Below, in pieces: positions 43,692-51,818 of a DNA stretch of 64,000 nt. Where the stretch lies: positions 5,890,001-5,954,000 of the forward strand of contig NZ_CP089312.1 of the NCBI RefSeq assembly GCF_021545335.1. Reading direction: 5' to 3'. Position 1 is the first letter of the stretch; each line of letters opens with the position of its first letter. The stretch is from Streptomyces sp. GQFP (GTDB taxonomy: Bacteria > Actinomycetota > Actinomycetes > Streptomycetales > Streptomycetaceae). The notes beneath the pieces were generated by a model, which saw nothing but the letters and a program-made list of their open reading frames with translations, ran no database searches and was not told the origin of the DNA. Made by a program: the position numbers and the translations under genes.

Positions 43692-43837
43692 CTGTTGTCC
43701 CCCTGCGTAGACGACTTGGTGAACTCGCCACCAGTTTGTGCGTTCCTGCGGGAACTTGATGGGTGGCTCATGAACGGCGCAATCGAATTTGCCATGTATT
43801 GATATGTCATGTATCGGACAACACGGAGGTGATGTGT

Positions 43838-44362
43838 GTGCACGGCATACGCAGATGGGGGCCGGCAGCGGTCGCACTGACGCTGCTGGCCGGAGCGTTC
43901 CAAGGAATTCAGGCATCCCCGGCAGCCGCGGTCGGCTGCTTCCGAGCCACCTGTTCGGGCAAGGACCCCATCGAAATGGGGTGTGACGACGACGCCGAGC
44001 TTCTTCAGCAGGTCACCGAGCCGGACGGGTCGGTCGTGATACGGCTGATGTGGTCGTACATGTGCCAGGGGGTGTGGGCGAAGATCTCACGCGATCTCGA
44101 CACGTCGCCCGACTATGTGTACGGGACGCTGTGGACGACACGTGATCCCGAAGGCGGCGTCCAGCAAGCCGACACGACGGGCCTTCTCGCCGACGGCGTG
44201 GCAGGCGCCTACACCAAGATGCAGAACTGGAAGAAGACGTCGGCGAAGGCGTGTTGGAACGACGTCGACGCGCAGTACGACCCCATGCCGCTGAGGTACA
44301 TCGTCAACAACAACGACGCGAGCCTCCCGACCGTGCACGGCTCGTGCACCGACTGGCTGTAG
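43838..44362 (+). CDS. Secreted DUF2690 protein
   Basis: 174 residues. Signal peptide (AAVALTLLAGAFQGIQASPA) followed by the DUF2690 motif VGCFRATCSGKDPIEMGC. Further Cys (SYMCQG, KACWND, GSCTDW) suggest disulfides. GTG at 43838 sits 8 nt after GGAGG; the ATG at 43832 would be too close. It lies 9 nt upstream of a large exported protein, so the two form an operon. DUF2690 function is not known; many are exported and Cys-rich. Confidence 0.8.
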   Translation: MHGIRRWGPAAVALTLLAGAFQGIQASPAAAVGCFRATCSGKDPIEMGCDDDAELLQQVTEPDGSVVIRLMWSYMCQGVWAKISRDLDTSPDYVYGTLWTTRDPEGGVQQADTTGLLADGVAGAYTKMQNWKKTSAKACWNDVDAQYDPMPLRYIVNNNDASLPTVHGSCTDWL

Positions 44363-44371
44363 GGGGAGAAG

Positions 44372-47365
44372 ATGCGCAGAAGACGTCTCCGGAGATTCTT
44401 CTCCACGAATCCGCTGATAGCCCTGAGCGTGCTGGCGGCCTCCGCCGCGCTACTCCCGCTGGCTTCCCCGGACACCCCGGTGCAGACGGCCGCCGCTGAC
44501 GGCACGGCACCCCGCATGTTCTCCGCACCCGGCAAGGAGCTCGGATCGGGCTACGCCTCGTCATCGGACGCGATCGTCCAGGCCACCGGCGACGCCGAGG
44601 GACTGCACATCCTCGCGGCGAAGGAGAGCGACGGGTTCTCCTTCTACGAGATCGCCCGCCTCAACCGTACGGACCTGTCCGAGGTCGGCCCCTGGACGGG
44701 CTACGTCTGCACCACCGGATCAGGGAACTACGCGGCGGCCGTCTACGCCCCGTCGGTCTGGTCCAACCAGCCCGGAGCGTATGACAACGGTGCCTTCGCC
44801 GCGGTGATCCGGCTCTCCGACGGCAAGGTCACCGAGGTTCCCGACCGGGTCCAACTGGCCTACTTCACACCGGGTTGCGGAACGGGCGACGAGGTGGCGT
44901 TCGCCTCCAGCTCGGCCACCGACACCTCCGTCGGCGACACGACCGTGATCTCGGTCGACGCGCCCACCGGAACGGTGACCTCCCGCCGTACCGTCGACGG
45001 CTACCTGACCCACGTCACGCCCACCCAGAAGGGCACCGTCGGCGTCCTCGGCGGCAACCTCGTCGACCTGAAGACCAACGGCAAGAAGCTCTCCGCCCGC
45101 AAGCTCGCCGCGGTACCGGGCCCGATGTTCGCGCTGACCGCCTCCAAGAACGGCACCGTCGACATCGGCACCGTCGACGGCGACAGCAGCGTCATCTCCC
45201 GTTACGACGGCGGGGACTTCACCGAACTCGGCCGCGCCCCGAAGGGGGACGTCAAACTCCTCCCGCTGGCCGACGGCGACGCGGTCGTCGGCGACGTGGC
45301 GGACATCGACACCAGCAAGGCGCCGGGGCTCGCCAAGCACCCGGTGGACGGCCGTGTCGTCGGCATCTCCCGCCAGGGCCACCTGGTGACCAACTCGGTG
45401 TTCTCCGAGCAGATGAAGGGCGTCACCAGCACCCTCGGCTCGCCGTCGAACGAGGGCGTCGGATCCCTGACCGTCAAGGCTACGGCGGTCAAGACCGGGG
45501 CGAAGGCCAGCACCCTCGTGGACGCCGACCGCGAGCGGCCGCAGGCGGACTCCTCGCTGTCGCTGGACCCGGCCGCGTTCGCCGCGGCCACAGGCGATGA
45601 CGACGACCCGCTCACCTGCGGTGAGGGCGGCCCGGAATCACAGTGCCTGTCCGGAGACGGTGCGCAGGTCGTCGGCAAGCTCGCGGACATGGAAACCCCC
45701 TGCATCGTCAAGCGCAATGACCCCAAGCGCCAGGCCCTCCAGGCCAGTGCGAACCAGGTGGAGTGGGCGGTCGACCAGGCCGTGCACGGAGAGCTGACGG
45801 TGTCCCGCCCGGCGGACTGGCACGACACGGGCCTGGGCGCCTACACCCCGCAGGGCCTGTTCCCCAAGCCGGGTCTGACCGGCGGAGGTGAGATTCCCGC
45901 CCAGGTCATGCTCGGTATCCTCGCCCAGGAGTCCAACTTCAAGCAGGCGTCCTGGCACTCCGTGAACGGCGACTCGGGCAACGTCACCAAGTCCGACTGG
46001 TACGGCAACCTCAACGGCATCCACGACTACCCCAGGCGGGGCAGCGCCGACTGCGGTTACGGCATCGCCCAGGTGACGACCGGCATGTCCGAACTCCACG
46101 GCGAGCAGCTCGACACCCTGCACGCCGGCGCCGTCACCACCGACTACGCGGCGAACATCGCAGCCGGGCTGAGCATCCTGGCCGAGAAGTGGAACCAGCT
46201 CAAGGCCCTGGGCATGAATGCGAACAACGGCAGCCCGGACTACATCGAGAACTGGTACATGGCGCTGTGGGGCTACAACTCCGGCGTCTACACCTCCGGT
46301 TCGGTGGGCCTGGGCTACTTCAACAACCCGATCAAGCCCAACTACCCGGCCGACCGGCAGCCGTTCCTGCGCGACAGCTACGACGACGCCTCCCACCCCG
46401 GCGACTGGACCTACCAGGAGAAGATCCTGGGCTGGGCGGAAGTCCCGCAGATGACCTGGGACGGCGTGGCCTCGTACGTCAAGCCGACCATGCCGTTCAA
46501 CGTCGTCACGGCCGCCCCGCTCGACGCGTTCTGCGACTCGTCCAACGCGTGCGACCCGGACGCGGCCGACCCGTGCCCGAGCTGGGACTCGGCGTGCTAC
46601 TGGAGCGGCAGCGTGAGCTGGATCGGCTCGCAGAGCAGCGCCAACTCCAGTACGGAGGCGCTGAGATACACGCTCGGCTCGTCGGAGCCCGCCCTTGAGA
46701 GCAAGTACGGCCACGGCCCGTGCATCGACCACCCGAGCGTCTACACCAACGCGATCATCGTCGACGACCTCGGCGAGCACGAAGACACCTATGGATGCGG
46801 GGACTTCGAGGGCGCCGACGACGGCAAGTTCACCCTCCAGACCGGTGACAACATCACCATGGAGAGGGACGACTACACCTACCGCGCCACCCCCTACATC
46901 GCCCCCATCGACCTGCACCAGCTCGGCGCCGGGTACGACCACCACGTCTACTTCACGCACAACTACCCCGACACCGACTACTTCCACAAGATCACCGGCC
47001 GCTGGCAGGTCAACCAGTCCGACCTCCCCTCCGGGGACACGTTCGGCGGTCAGCGCTACAAGGTCTACCTCCACCTGCCCAGCCACGGCGCGGAGGCGAC
47101 CGTCCGGTACCGCTTCATCCCGGGCGACAACGCGTTCGGCGCGGAGGCCGACTACTGCCGGGTCAATCAGGCGACCCGCAGCAACGGCCAGGAGACCTGG
47201 TTCGAGATGGGCACGTTCTCCTTCTGGAAGGGCGGCTATATCGAGGCGGACAACCTCCACGACGCCGGCACCGGAGACGACAACGTGGTGTTCGACGCGA
47301 TCGCCTTCGTTCCGTACAGCACCGCCGAACCCGGCCCGTGCGCCCTGGTCGACGGTGGAGCGTGA
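44372..47365 (+). CDS. Large exported protein with SLT-like and golvesin-type C-terminal domains
   Basis: 997 residues. Signal peptide (LIALSVLAASAALLPLAS), then a repetitive beta-rich region (about 50-390). A lysozyme-like transglycosylase segment follows: PAQVMLGILAQESNFKQASW (candidate catalytic Glu520) and CGYGIAQVTTGMSE. A Cys-rich linker and a C-terminal domain (about 830-990, HHVYFTHNYPDTDYFHKITG; FIPGDNAFGAEADY) resemble golvesin C-terminal modules. Likely acts on or binds the cell wall or an external surface. Coupled with the next lipoprotein gene (TGATG overlap). Confidence 0.78.
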   Translation: MRRRRLRRFFSTNPLIALSVLAASAALLPLASPDTPVQTAAADGTAPRMFSAPGKELGSGYASSSDAIVQATGDAEGLHILAAKESDGFSFYEIARLNRTDLSEVGPWTGYVCTTGSGNYAAAVYAPSVWSNQPGAYDNGAFAAVIRLSDGKVTEVPDRVQLAYFTPGCGTGDEVAFASSSATDTSVGDTTVISVDAPTGTVTSRRTVDGYLTHVTPTQKGTVGVLGGNLVDLKTNGKKLSARKLAAVPGPMFALTASKNGTVDIGTVDGDSSVISRYDGGDFTELGRAPKGDVKLLPLADGDAVVGDVADIDTSKAPGLAKHPVDGRVVGISRQGHLVTNSVFSEQMKGVTSTLGSPSNEGVGSLTVKATAVKTGAKASTLVDADRERPQADSSLSLDPAAFAAATGDDDDPLTCGEGGPESQCLSGDGAQVVGKLADMETPCIVKRNDPKRQALQASANQVEWAVDQAVHGELTVSRPADWHDTGLGAYTPQGLFPKPGLTGGGEIPAQVMLGILAQESNFKQASWHSVNGDSGNVTKSDWYGNLNGIHDYPRRGSADCGYGIAQVTTGMSELHGEQLDTLHAGAVTTDYAANIAAGLSILAEKWNQLKALGMNANNGSPDYIENWYMALWGYNSGVYTSGSVGLGYFNNPIKPNYPADRQPFLRDSYDDASHPGDWTYQEKILGWAEVPQMTWDGVASYVKPTMPFNVVTAAPLDAFCDSSNACDPDAADPCPSWDSACYWSGSVSWIGSQSSANSSTEALRYTLGSSEPALESKYGHGPCIDHPSVYTNAIIVDDLGEHEDTYGCGDFEGADDGKFTLQTGDNITMERDDYTYRATPYIAPIDLHQLGAGYDHHVYFTHNYPDTDYFHKITGRWQVNQSDLPSGDTFGGQRYKVYLHLPSHGAEATVRYRFIPGDNAFGAEADYCRVNQATRSNGQETWFEMGTFSFWKGGYIEADNLHDAGTGDDNVVFDAIAFVPYSTAEPGPCALVDGGA

Positions 47366-48057
47366 TGCGCCCAGCCCTCCGCGTTCCCGCCGTCCTGATG
47401 ACTCTCGTCATCGGCACGGCGGGAGCCGTCTCCTGCACCCGCAACGACTCCGATACGGCGGCGCCCGACCTGACGAAGTCAGCGGCGCCGAGCCCGGTGC
47501 CGTCGAAGACACGGATCGTGCCGCGCGCCGCCGATCTGCCGAAACACGCGGTGACCAGCGACAAGCGGCCCACCTTCGGGGCGGCGGACACCATGGCCGC
47601 CGGATACACCGGCGAGGAATTCCTCGCCGGCCTCTCGAAAGACTGGAAGCTCAAGCTGGACAAGCCCGTCGAGCAGGAGATGCCCGACGGAAAGAACAGA
47701 ACCTATGTCAACGGGCGCGGCGAGAACGGGATGACGATCTCCGCCGGATATGTCGATGGCGAGAACCTGTCGTCGCTGCTGTGCAGAACCGGCACGGATG
47801 AATCGGATCAATCCGATGGCTTCCTCGCTGCCTGCACCGCACTCGATGCGACGGGAGTCGACCACGAAAAGGCCTCTTCGTGGCTGAAACAGGCGAAAAG
47901 GGAGACCGATTCCCTGTATGAGAAGAGAGTCGCCGCGACGGGAAACAAGAAGGAGTACGTGGTGAGCGGGGTGCTCGTCTCGGGACCGGTGGTGATGGTT
48001 CTGCACCGGGCCTACGACAAGTACTCGCTGCGGATCCTTGGAGGTGCGGTGGCCTAG
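47365..48057 (+). CDS. Lipoprotein of unknown function
   Basis: 230 residues. Lipobox-type end of signal GTAGAVSC. Mature part is Lys/Asp-rich without a recognised domain; two Cys (LLCRTG and AACTAL) could pair. ATG overlaps the preceding stop as TGATG, so it is third in the DUF2690 / SLT-like / lipoprotein operon. Its stop overlaps the convergent small lipoprotein gene by 4 bp. Confidence 0.75.
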   Translation: MRPALRVPAVLMTLVIGTAGAVSCTRNDSDTAAPDLTKSAAPSPVPSKTRIVPRAADLPKHAVTSDKRPTFGAADTMAAGYTGEEFLAGLSKDWKLKLDKPVEQEMPDGKNRTYVNGRGENGMTISAGYVDGENLSSLLCRTGTDESDQSDGFLAACTALDATGVDHEKASSWLKQAKRETDSLYEKRVAATGNKKEYVVSGVLVSGPVVMVLHRAYDKYSLRILGGAVA

Positions 48058-48383
48058 GGCGAGCAGAGGAGGTCGTCGACCTTCTCCTTGTAGTCCTGGG
48101 CTTCGCCCGCTTCATAGCCGGCTTCCTTGAGGCTCTTCATGAGTGAGGCAGTGTCCCCGCACAGAGTGGGGAGCTGCCGCTCAAGGTAGGACTTGACGCC
48201 TTCGGCGGACAGTTCTTCCCATGCCCGTTTCGTCTCGTCGTTCTTCTCGTGGGCGTAGGAATACTCGACCCATTCCTTCTCCTGGTCTGACAGTTGAGAC
48301 GTGTCGACGGCCGTGCCACTTCCCCCACATGCGGCGGCCAGGAGAATGCACGTGAATACGAGACATATGCGCGCCTTCTTCAC
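48054..48383 (-). CDS. Small lipoprotein of unknown function
   Basis: 109 residues. Signal ends in LLAAAC (clear lipobox) followed by GGSG. Mature domain is helical and charged with one Cys pair (TLCGDT and DLLCSP). Convergent to and overlapping the previous lipoprotein gene. The IS5-type left end begins 39 nt upstream of its start and may have replaced its promoter. Confidence 0.75.
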   Translation of the reverse strand: MKKARICLVFTCILLAAACGGSGTAVDTSQLSDQEKEWVEYSYAHEKNDETKRAWEELSAEGVKSYLERQLPTLCGDTASLMKSLKEAGYEAGEAQDYKEKVDDLLCSP

Positions 48384-48525
48384 GGTTCCTCTTCTGCGTA
48401 GATTGCCGGAGGCGCATTCTATTGTAGGTTCCGCGAGTTCGTTGGCACTGGCTCCTGCAGAAACGTCAGAATCCGGGCTTTGTGCGCAGCGCTGGGGTCG
48501 GGCGACGATGCGCAGTCTTGGTCTT

Positions 48526-48663
48526 GTGGGTGAGGTCGCAGGTTACCCATGGCTGACCGAACCACTCTGGGGCCAATTCGCCGCCCTGCTGCCTGCGCGA
48601 TCGGCCTACGTGCCGACCCATCCGCTGGGCTGCCGCCGCCCACGCATCAGCGACCGGATCGTC
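48526..48663 (+). pseudogene. IS5-family transposase, N-terminal fragment
   Basis: The frame reading YPWLTEPLWGQFAALLPARS, then PLGCRRPRISDRIV, is the typical start of actinomycete IS5-family transposases. It breaks off at about 48663 where IS630-type sequence begins. The catalytic DDE part is absent from the window. Confidence 0.8.
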
Positions 48664-49190
48664 GGGGCGGGTATACGCCCGCCGAGCAGGAGAAGCGGGA
48701 ACAGCTGAGGCTGGAGGCGGCTCAGCGGTTCGAGCGTGGTGATGAGGCCATGCTGATCGCGGCGGATCTGCGGGTCACGGAGCGGACGGTGCGGCGGTGG
48801 CGCAAGGTGTGGCGCGAGGGCGGGATCGCCGCGCTGAAGTCGAAGGGGCCAGTGTCGCGCGAGCGGCTGTCGGTGCGGGAGTGGGACCGGCTGGAGGCGG
48901 AGCTGAAGCGGGGGCCGCTGGCCCACGGCTTCAGTGACGACCAGCGGTGGACGCTGGGCCGGATCAAGACGCTGATCGGCAGGTTGTTCCACAAGGGCTA
49001 CACGATCCAGGGGGTGGCCAAACTGCTGAAACGGCACGGCTGGTCCTGCCAGGTCTCGGTGCGCCACGCGATCGAGCGCGACGAGGCGGCCATCGAGATG
49101 TGGAAGGACGAGGTGTGGCCGCGGTTAAAAGGACAGCGGCCAACCTGGGCGCCTATATCTGCTTCGAGGACGAGGCAGGCCAGGGGCTGA
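48549..49190 (+). CDS. IS630-family transposase, upstream frame (orfA)
   Basis: Encodes the helix-turn-helix half: REQLRLEAAQRFERG, LIAADLRVTERTVRRWRKVW, then RPLAHGFSD-like DNA-binding linker ending DEVWPRLKG. The frame is open from 48549, but roughly the first 38 codons are IS5-derived sequence read out of frame; the native start is not clear. The sense coding meaning ends at the A-rich site 49127-49130, where the second frame takes over. Confidence 0.72.
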   Translation: MADRTTLGPIRRPAACAIGLRADPSAGLPPPTHQRPDRRGGYTPAEQEKREQLRLEAAQRFERGDEAMLIAADLRVTERTVRRWRKVWREGGIAALKSKGPVSRERLSVREWDRLEAELKRGPLAHGFSDDQRWTLGRIKTLIGRLFHKGYTIQGVAKLLKRHGWSCQVSVRHAIERDEAAIEMWKDEVWPRLKGQRPTWAPISASRTRQARG

Positions 49191-49717
49191 GGCCTCCGAA
49201 AGGCCGTACCTGGGCACTGCGCGGAGCACGCCCGGTGGTGCGGGTGCGAGGTCGGGGAAACGGCCGGGTCAACATCGCCGGTGCCGTCTGCTACCGGCCC
49301 GGCAGCCGCCCGCACTTCTTCTACCGGCTGCACGTCCACCACGGCCGCAAGGGCGAGCCGAAGACGTTCGCCTGGCACGAGTACCGCGACCTGATCATCA
49401 CCGCCCACCAGCAGCTCCACGCCCCACTGGTGTGGTGCTGGGACAACCTCAACGTCCACCTCGCCAAGGAACTCGTCGCCTTCGCCGAGGAACACGCGGA
49501 CTGGTTACGGATCTTCCAGATGCCGTCCTACGCACCGGAGTTGAACCCCGCCGAAGGCGTGTGGTCGCTCCTCAAACGCGCCATCGCCAACTTCGTCGCC
49601 CCCGACCTCAGCGGCCTCGTCCGCATCGTCAAACGCAAGCTGAAGAAGATCCAGTTCAGACCCCACCTGATCGACGGCTGCCTCTCCGGGACCGGCCTGA
49701 TCATCGAACCCTGGTGA
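49124..49717 (+). CDS. IS630-family transposase, downstream frame (orfB, DDE part)
   Basis: Continues the transposase in the -1 frame: GAYICFEDEAGQGLRPPKGR (first catalytic Asp), LVWCWDNLNVHLAKELVAFA (second Asp) and PSYAPELNPAEGVWSLLKRA (catalytic Glu). There is no good independent start, so expression probably needs a -1 frameshift at TTA-AAA-G (49125-49131). The catalytic triad looks intact. Confidence 0.8.
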   Translation, partial: VKRTAANLGAYICFEDEAGQGLRPPKGRTWALRGARPVVRVRGRGNGRVNIAGAVCYRPGSRPHFFYRLHVHHGRKGEPKTFAWHEYRDLIITAHQQLHAPLVWCWDNLNVHLAKELVAFAEEHADWLRIFQMPSYAPELNPAEGVWSLLKRAIANFVAPDLSGLVRIVKRKLKKIQFRPHLIDGCLSGTGLIIEPW

Positions 49718-50144
49718 TCGCTCGGGCAGACACTACCCTCGGGCTTTCACGAACTGGGCGGTCCGCGACTTGATCACAGCTGGGAGAAGTACTCCTGACC
49801 AGCGGCATCGGCACTTGTCGAGCGTCCGGTTGGGTGCGAGGAGAGAAGCACCCCTCAGGTGAAGCGGGCGTACGATCTTGCCCTGAGCACTCCCCGATCG
49901 CCGTCGCGTGTCCGTCTATGCTCGCAGTGATGAGGTCGCCCGCACGGTAAAGAACGGGACCCGGGGTGCGGTCAGGGTCGTTTGCCTCATCACCATCGCG
50001 TGATGGAATCCGCGTAGCCAACCTCGCGGAGTCACCTGAGCACGTTGTCCGACGGCTGGTCAGAAGAGCGGAAAATGCCCCTGACCTGCGAGAATGAGGA
50101 TTGTCTAGGCCCTCGTTCCCGCGCCCGTCGGAGGCACTTTCCAG
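49718..50144. other. Gene-free stretch between the IS630 and IS1380 genes
   Basis: 427 nt. Presumably contains the right end of IS630 and the left end of the IS1380 element; I cannot place either boundary. CATCAC-CATCGC-GTGATG near 49990-50010 is a small inverted repeat. No other gene seen. Confidence 0.5.
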
Positions 50145-51524
50145 GTGAGTAAGCGTATCGGGTTGTACCCGTGTGTCCGCGTCGAGGGCGGTGGCCGCGG
50201 GACGGTCTCTCAGGCCGGGGCGGTGCTGCTGGTCGAGACGGTCCGCACGTCCGGTCTGGCCACCGCGGTATCGGCGGCAATGGCGCCGTGGCGCAAGCCG
50301 CGAACGGTGCATGATCCGGGCAAGATCCTGCTGGATGTGGCCCTGGCCGTCGCGCTCGGCGGCGACTGCCTGGCCGACATCGGCATGATGCGGGCCGAGC
50401 CTGACGTGTTCGGCCCGGTGGCCTCCGATCCGACGGTCTCCCGTCTCGTCGACGCTCTCGCCGCAGCCGGGCCGAAGACACTCACCGCGATCCGGTCGGC
50501 GCGGGCAGAAGTACGGTCGCGGGTCTGGGAGTTGGCCGGTGCGGACAGTCCGGCCGCCGACGGCCAGGTGACCGTGGACATCGACGGCGTACTGGTCCTG
50601 GCGCACTCTGAGAAGCAGGATGCCACCCCGACCTGGAAGAAGACCTTCGGCCATCACCCGCTGGTGGCGTTCGTCGACCACGGCCCAGCCGGGTCCGGAG
50701 AGCCAGTGGCTGCCCTGCTGCGGCCCGGCAACGCAGGCTCCAACACCGCCACCGATCACATCGAAACCACCCGGCTCGCCCTGGCTCAACTGCCCCGACA
50801 CCTACGGCGGGGCCGGCAGACGTTGATCCGCACCGACTCCGCCGGCGGCACCCACGCCTTCCTCGACTGGCTCTCCAGGCCCGGCCGGTGGCTGTCGTAT
50901 TCCGTCGGAATGACCATCACCGACGCCCTCCACCAGTCTGTCCTGAAGATTCCGAAGAAGGCGTGGACACCGGCCTATGACGCGGGCGGCACCGAGCGGC
51001 CCGGCACCTGGGTCGCGGAGATCACCGACATGCCCGACCTGAACACGTGGCCGAAGGGGATGCGGCTGGTCGTCCGCAAGGAACGGCCGCACCCCGGCGC
51101 CCAGTTGCGCTTCACCGACCTTGACGGGCTGCGGCTGACCTGCTTCGCGACCAACACAAGAGACGGCCAGCTCGCCGACCTCGAACTGCGTCACCGCCGC
51201 CGGGCCCGCTGTGAGGACCGCATCCGAGGCGCCCGCGCCACCGGCCTGCGCAACCTGCCCCTGCACGACACCGCACAGAACCGGATCTGGCTGGAGATCG
51301 TCTCCCTCGCACTCGACCTCCTCGCCTGGATGCCGATGCTCGCGCTGACCGGCGAGGCCCGCCGCTGGGAACCCAAGAAGCTCCGTCTGAGGCTGTTCTG
51401 CGCCGCCGCCCAGCTCGTGAGCACCGGCCGCCGCCGCTGGCTCCGCTTCACTGCGCGATGGCCCTGGACCGACGAGATCACCCGGGCAATCGACCGGCTC
51501 AATGCCTTGCCGAGCCCCGGCTGA
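50145..51524 (+). CDS. IS1380-family transposase
   Basis: 459 residues, full length for the family. DIGMMRAEPDVFGPVASDPT is the N-terminal block; GQVTVDIDGVLVLAHSEKQD holds the first catalytic Asp; LIRTDSAGGTHAFLDWL the second; ADLELRHRRRARCEDRIRGA the late acidic block. GTG start with GGAGG 10 nt upstream. No frameshift seen, so the protein may be active. A strong hairpin follows the gene. Confidence 0.9.
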   Translation: MSKRIGLYPCVRVEGGGRGTVSQAGAVLLVETVRTSGLATAVSAAMAPWRKPRTVHDPGKILLDVALAVALGGDCLADIGMMRAEPDVFGPVASDPTVSRLVDALAAAGPKTLTAIRSARAEVRSRVWELAGADSPAADGQVTVDIDGVLVLAHSEKQDATPTWKKTFGHHPLVAFVDHGPAGSGEPVAALLRPGNAGSNTATDHIETTRLALAQLPRHLRRGRQTLIRTDSAGGTHAFLDWLSRPGRWLSYSVGMTITDALHQSVLKIPKKAWTPAYDAGGTERPGTWVAEITDMPDLNTWPKGMRLVVRKERPHPGAQLRFTDLDGLRLTCFATNTRDGQLADLELRHRRRARCEDRIRGARATGLRNLPLHDTAQNRIWLEIVSLALDLLAWMPMLALTGEARRWEPKKLRLRLFCAAAQLVSTGRRRWLRFTARWPWTDEITRAIDRLNALPSPG

Positions 51525-51643
51525 CCAGCCACACCGACCACCCCAACGATCCGCACCACCACACCGGGAAAGTGGAACCCGGCGCCCACCCGACACGACA
51601 CTCGGGCTGTCGGCCTGCCCATCCTCAGCCACCGAAAGCGAAA

Positions 51644-51670
51644 CGGTCCGCCGACTCCGTCGGCGGACCG
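51644..51670. terminator. Hairpin downstream of the IS1380 transposase
   Basis: CGGTCCGCCGAC-TCC-GTCGGCGGACCG, perfect 12-bp arms with a 3-nt loop, 120 nt after the transposase stop. Likely terminator or part of the element end. Confidence 0.65.
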
Positions 51671-51796
51671 TCACGAAAGATCGAGGCTACGAGTTCAACC
51701 TGAGTACTGACCGCAGTCAGTGCCCACCGAATGGCGAAAGTGCCCAATCGCTGTCCACTTCACATGGGCAGTGTCCATCGGAATGCGGAACCTACA

Positions 51797-51818
51797 CGTT
51801 TCTCGGTGAGGCCTACCG
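51797..51818. repeat. Right 22-bp direct repeat bounding the 9.7-kb segment
   Basis: One mismatch to 42079-42100. It begins immediately after the inverted IS5-type end and covers the ABC exporter stop codon. Confidence 0.7.

Larger units (their letters stand above)
48423..51796. mobile_element. IS5-family remnant holding nested IS630 and IS1380 elements
   Basis: The left end starts TGTAGGTTCCGCGAG at 48423 and the right end is its inverted copy at 51785-51796 (12 exact bp, with weaker similarity for about 16 more). Only the first 50 or so codons of the IS5 transposase remain. An IS630-type element starts by about 48664, and an IS1380-type transposase occupies 50145-51524. No target duplication is evident at this pair of ends. 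Confidence 0.65.
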
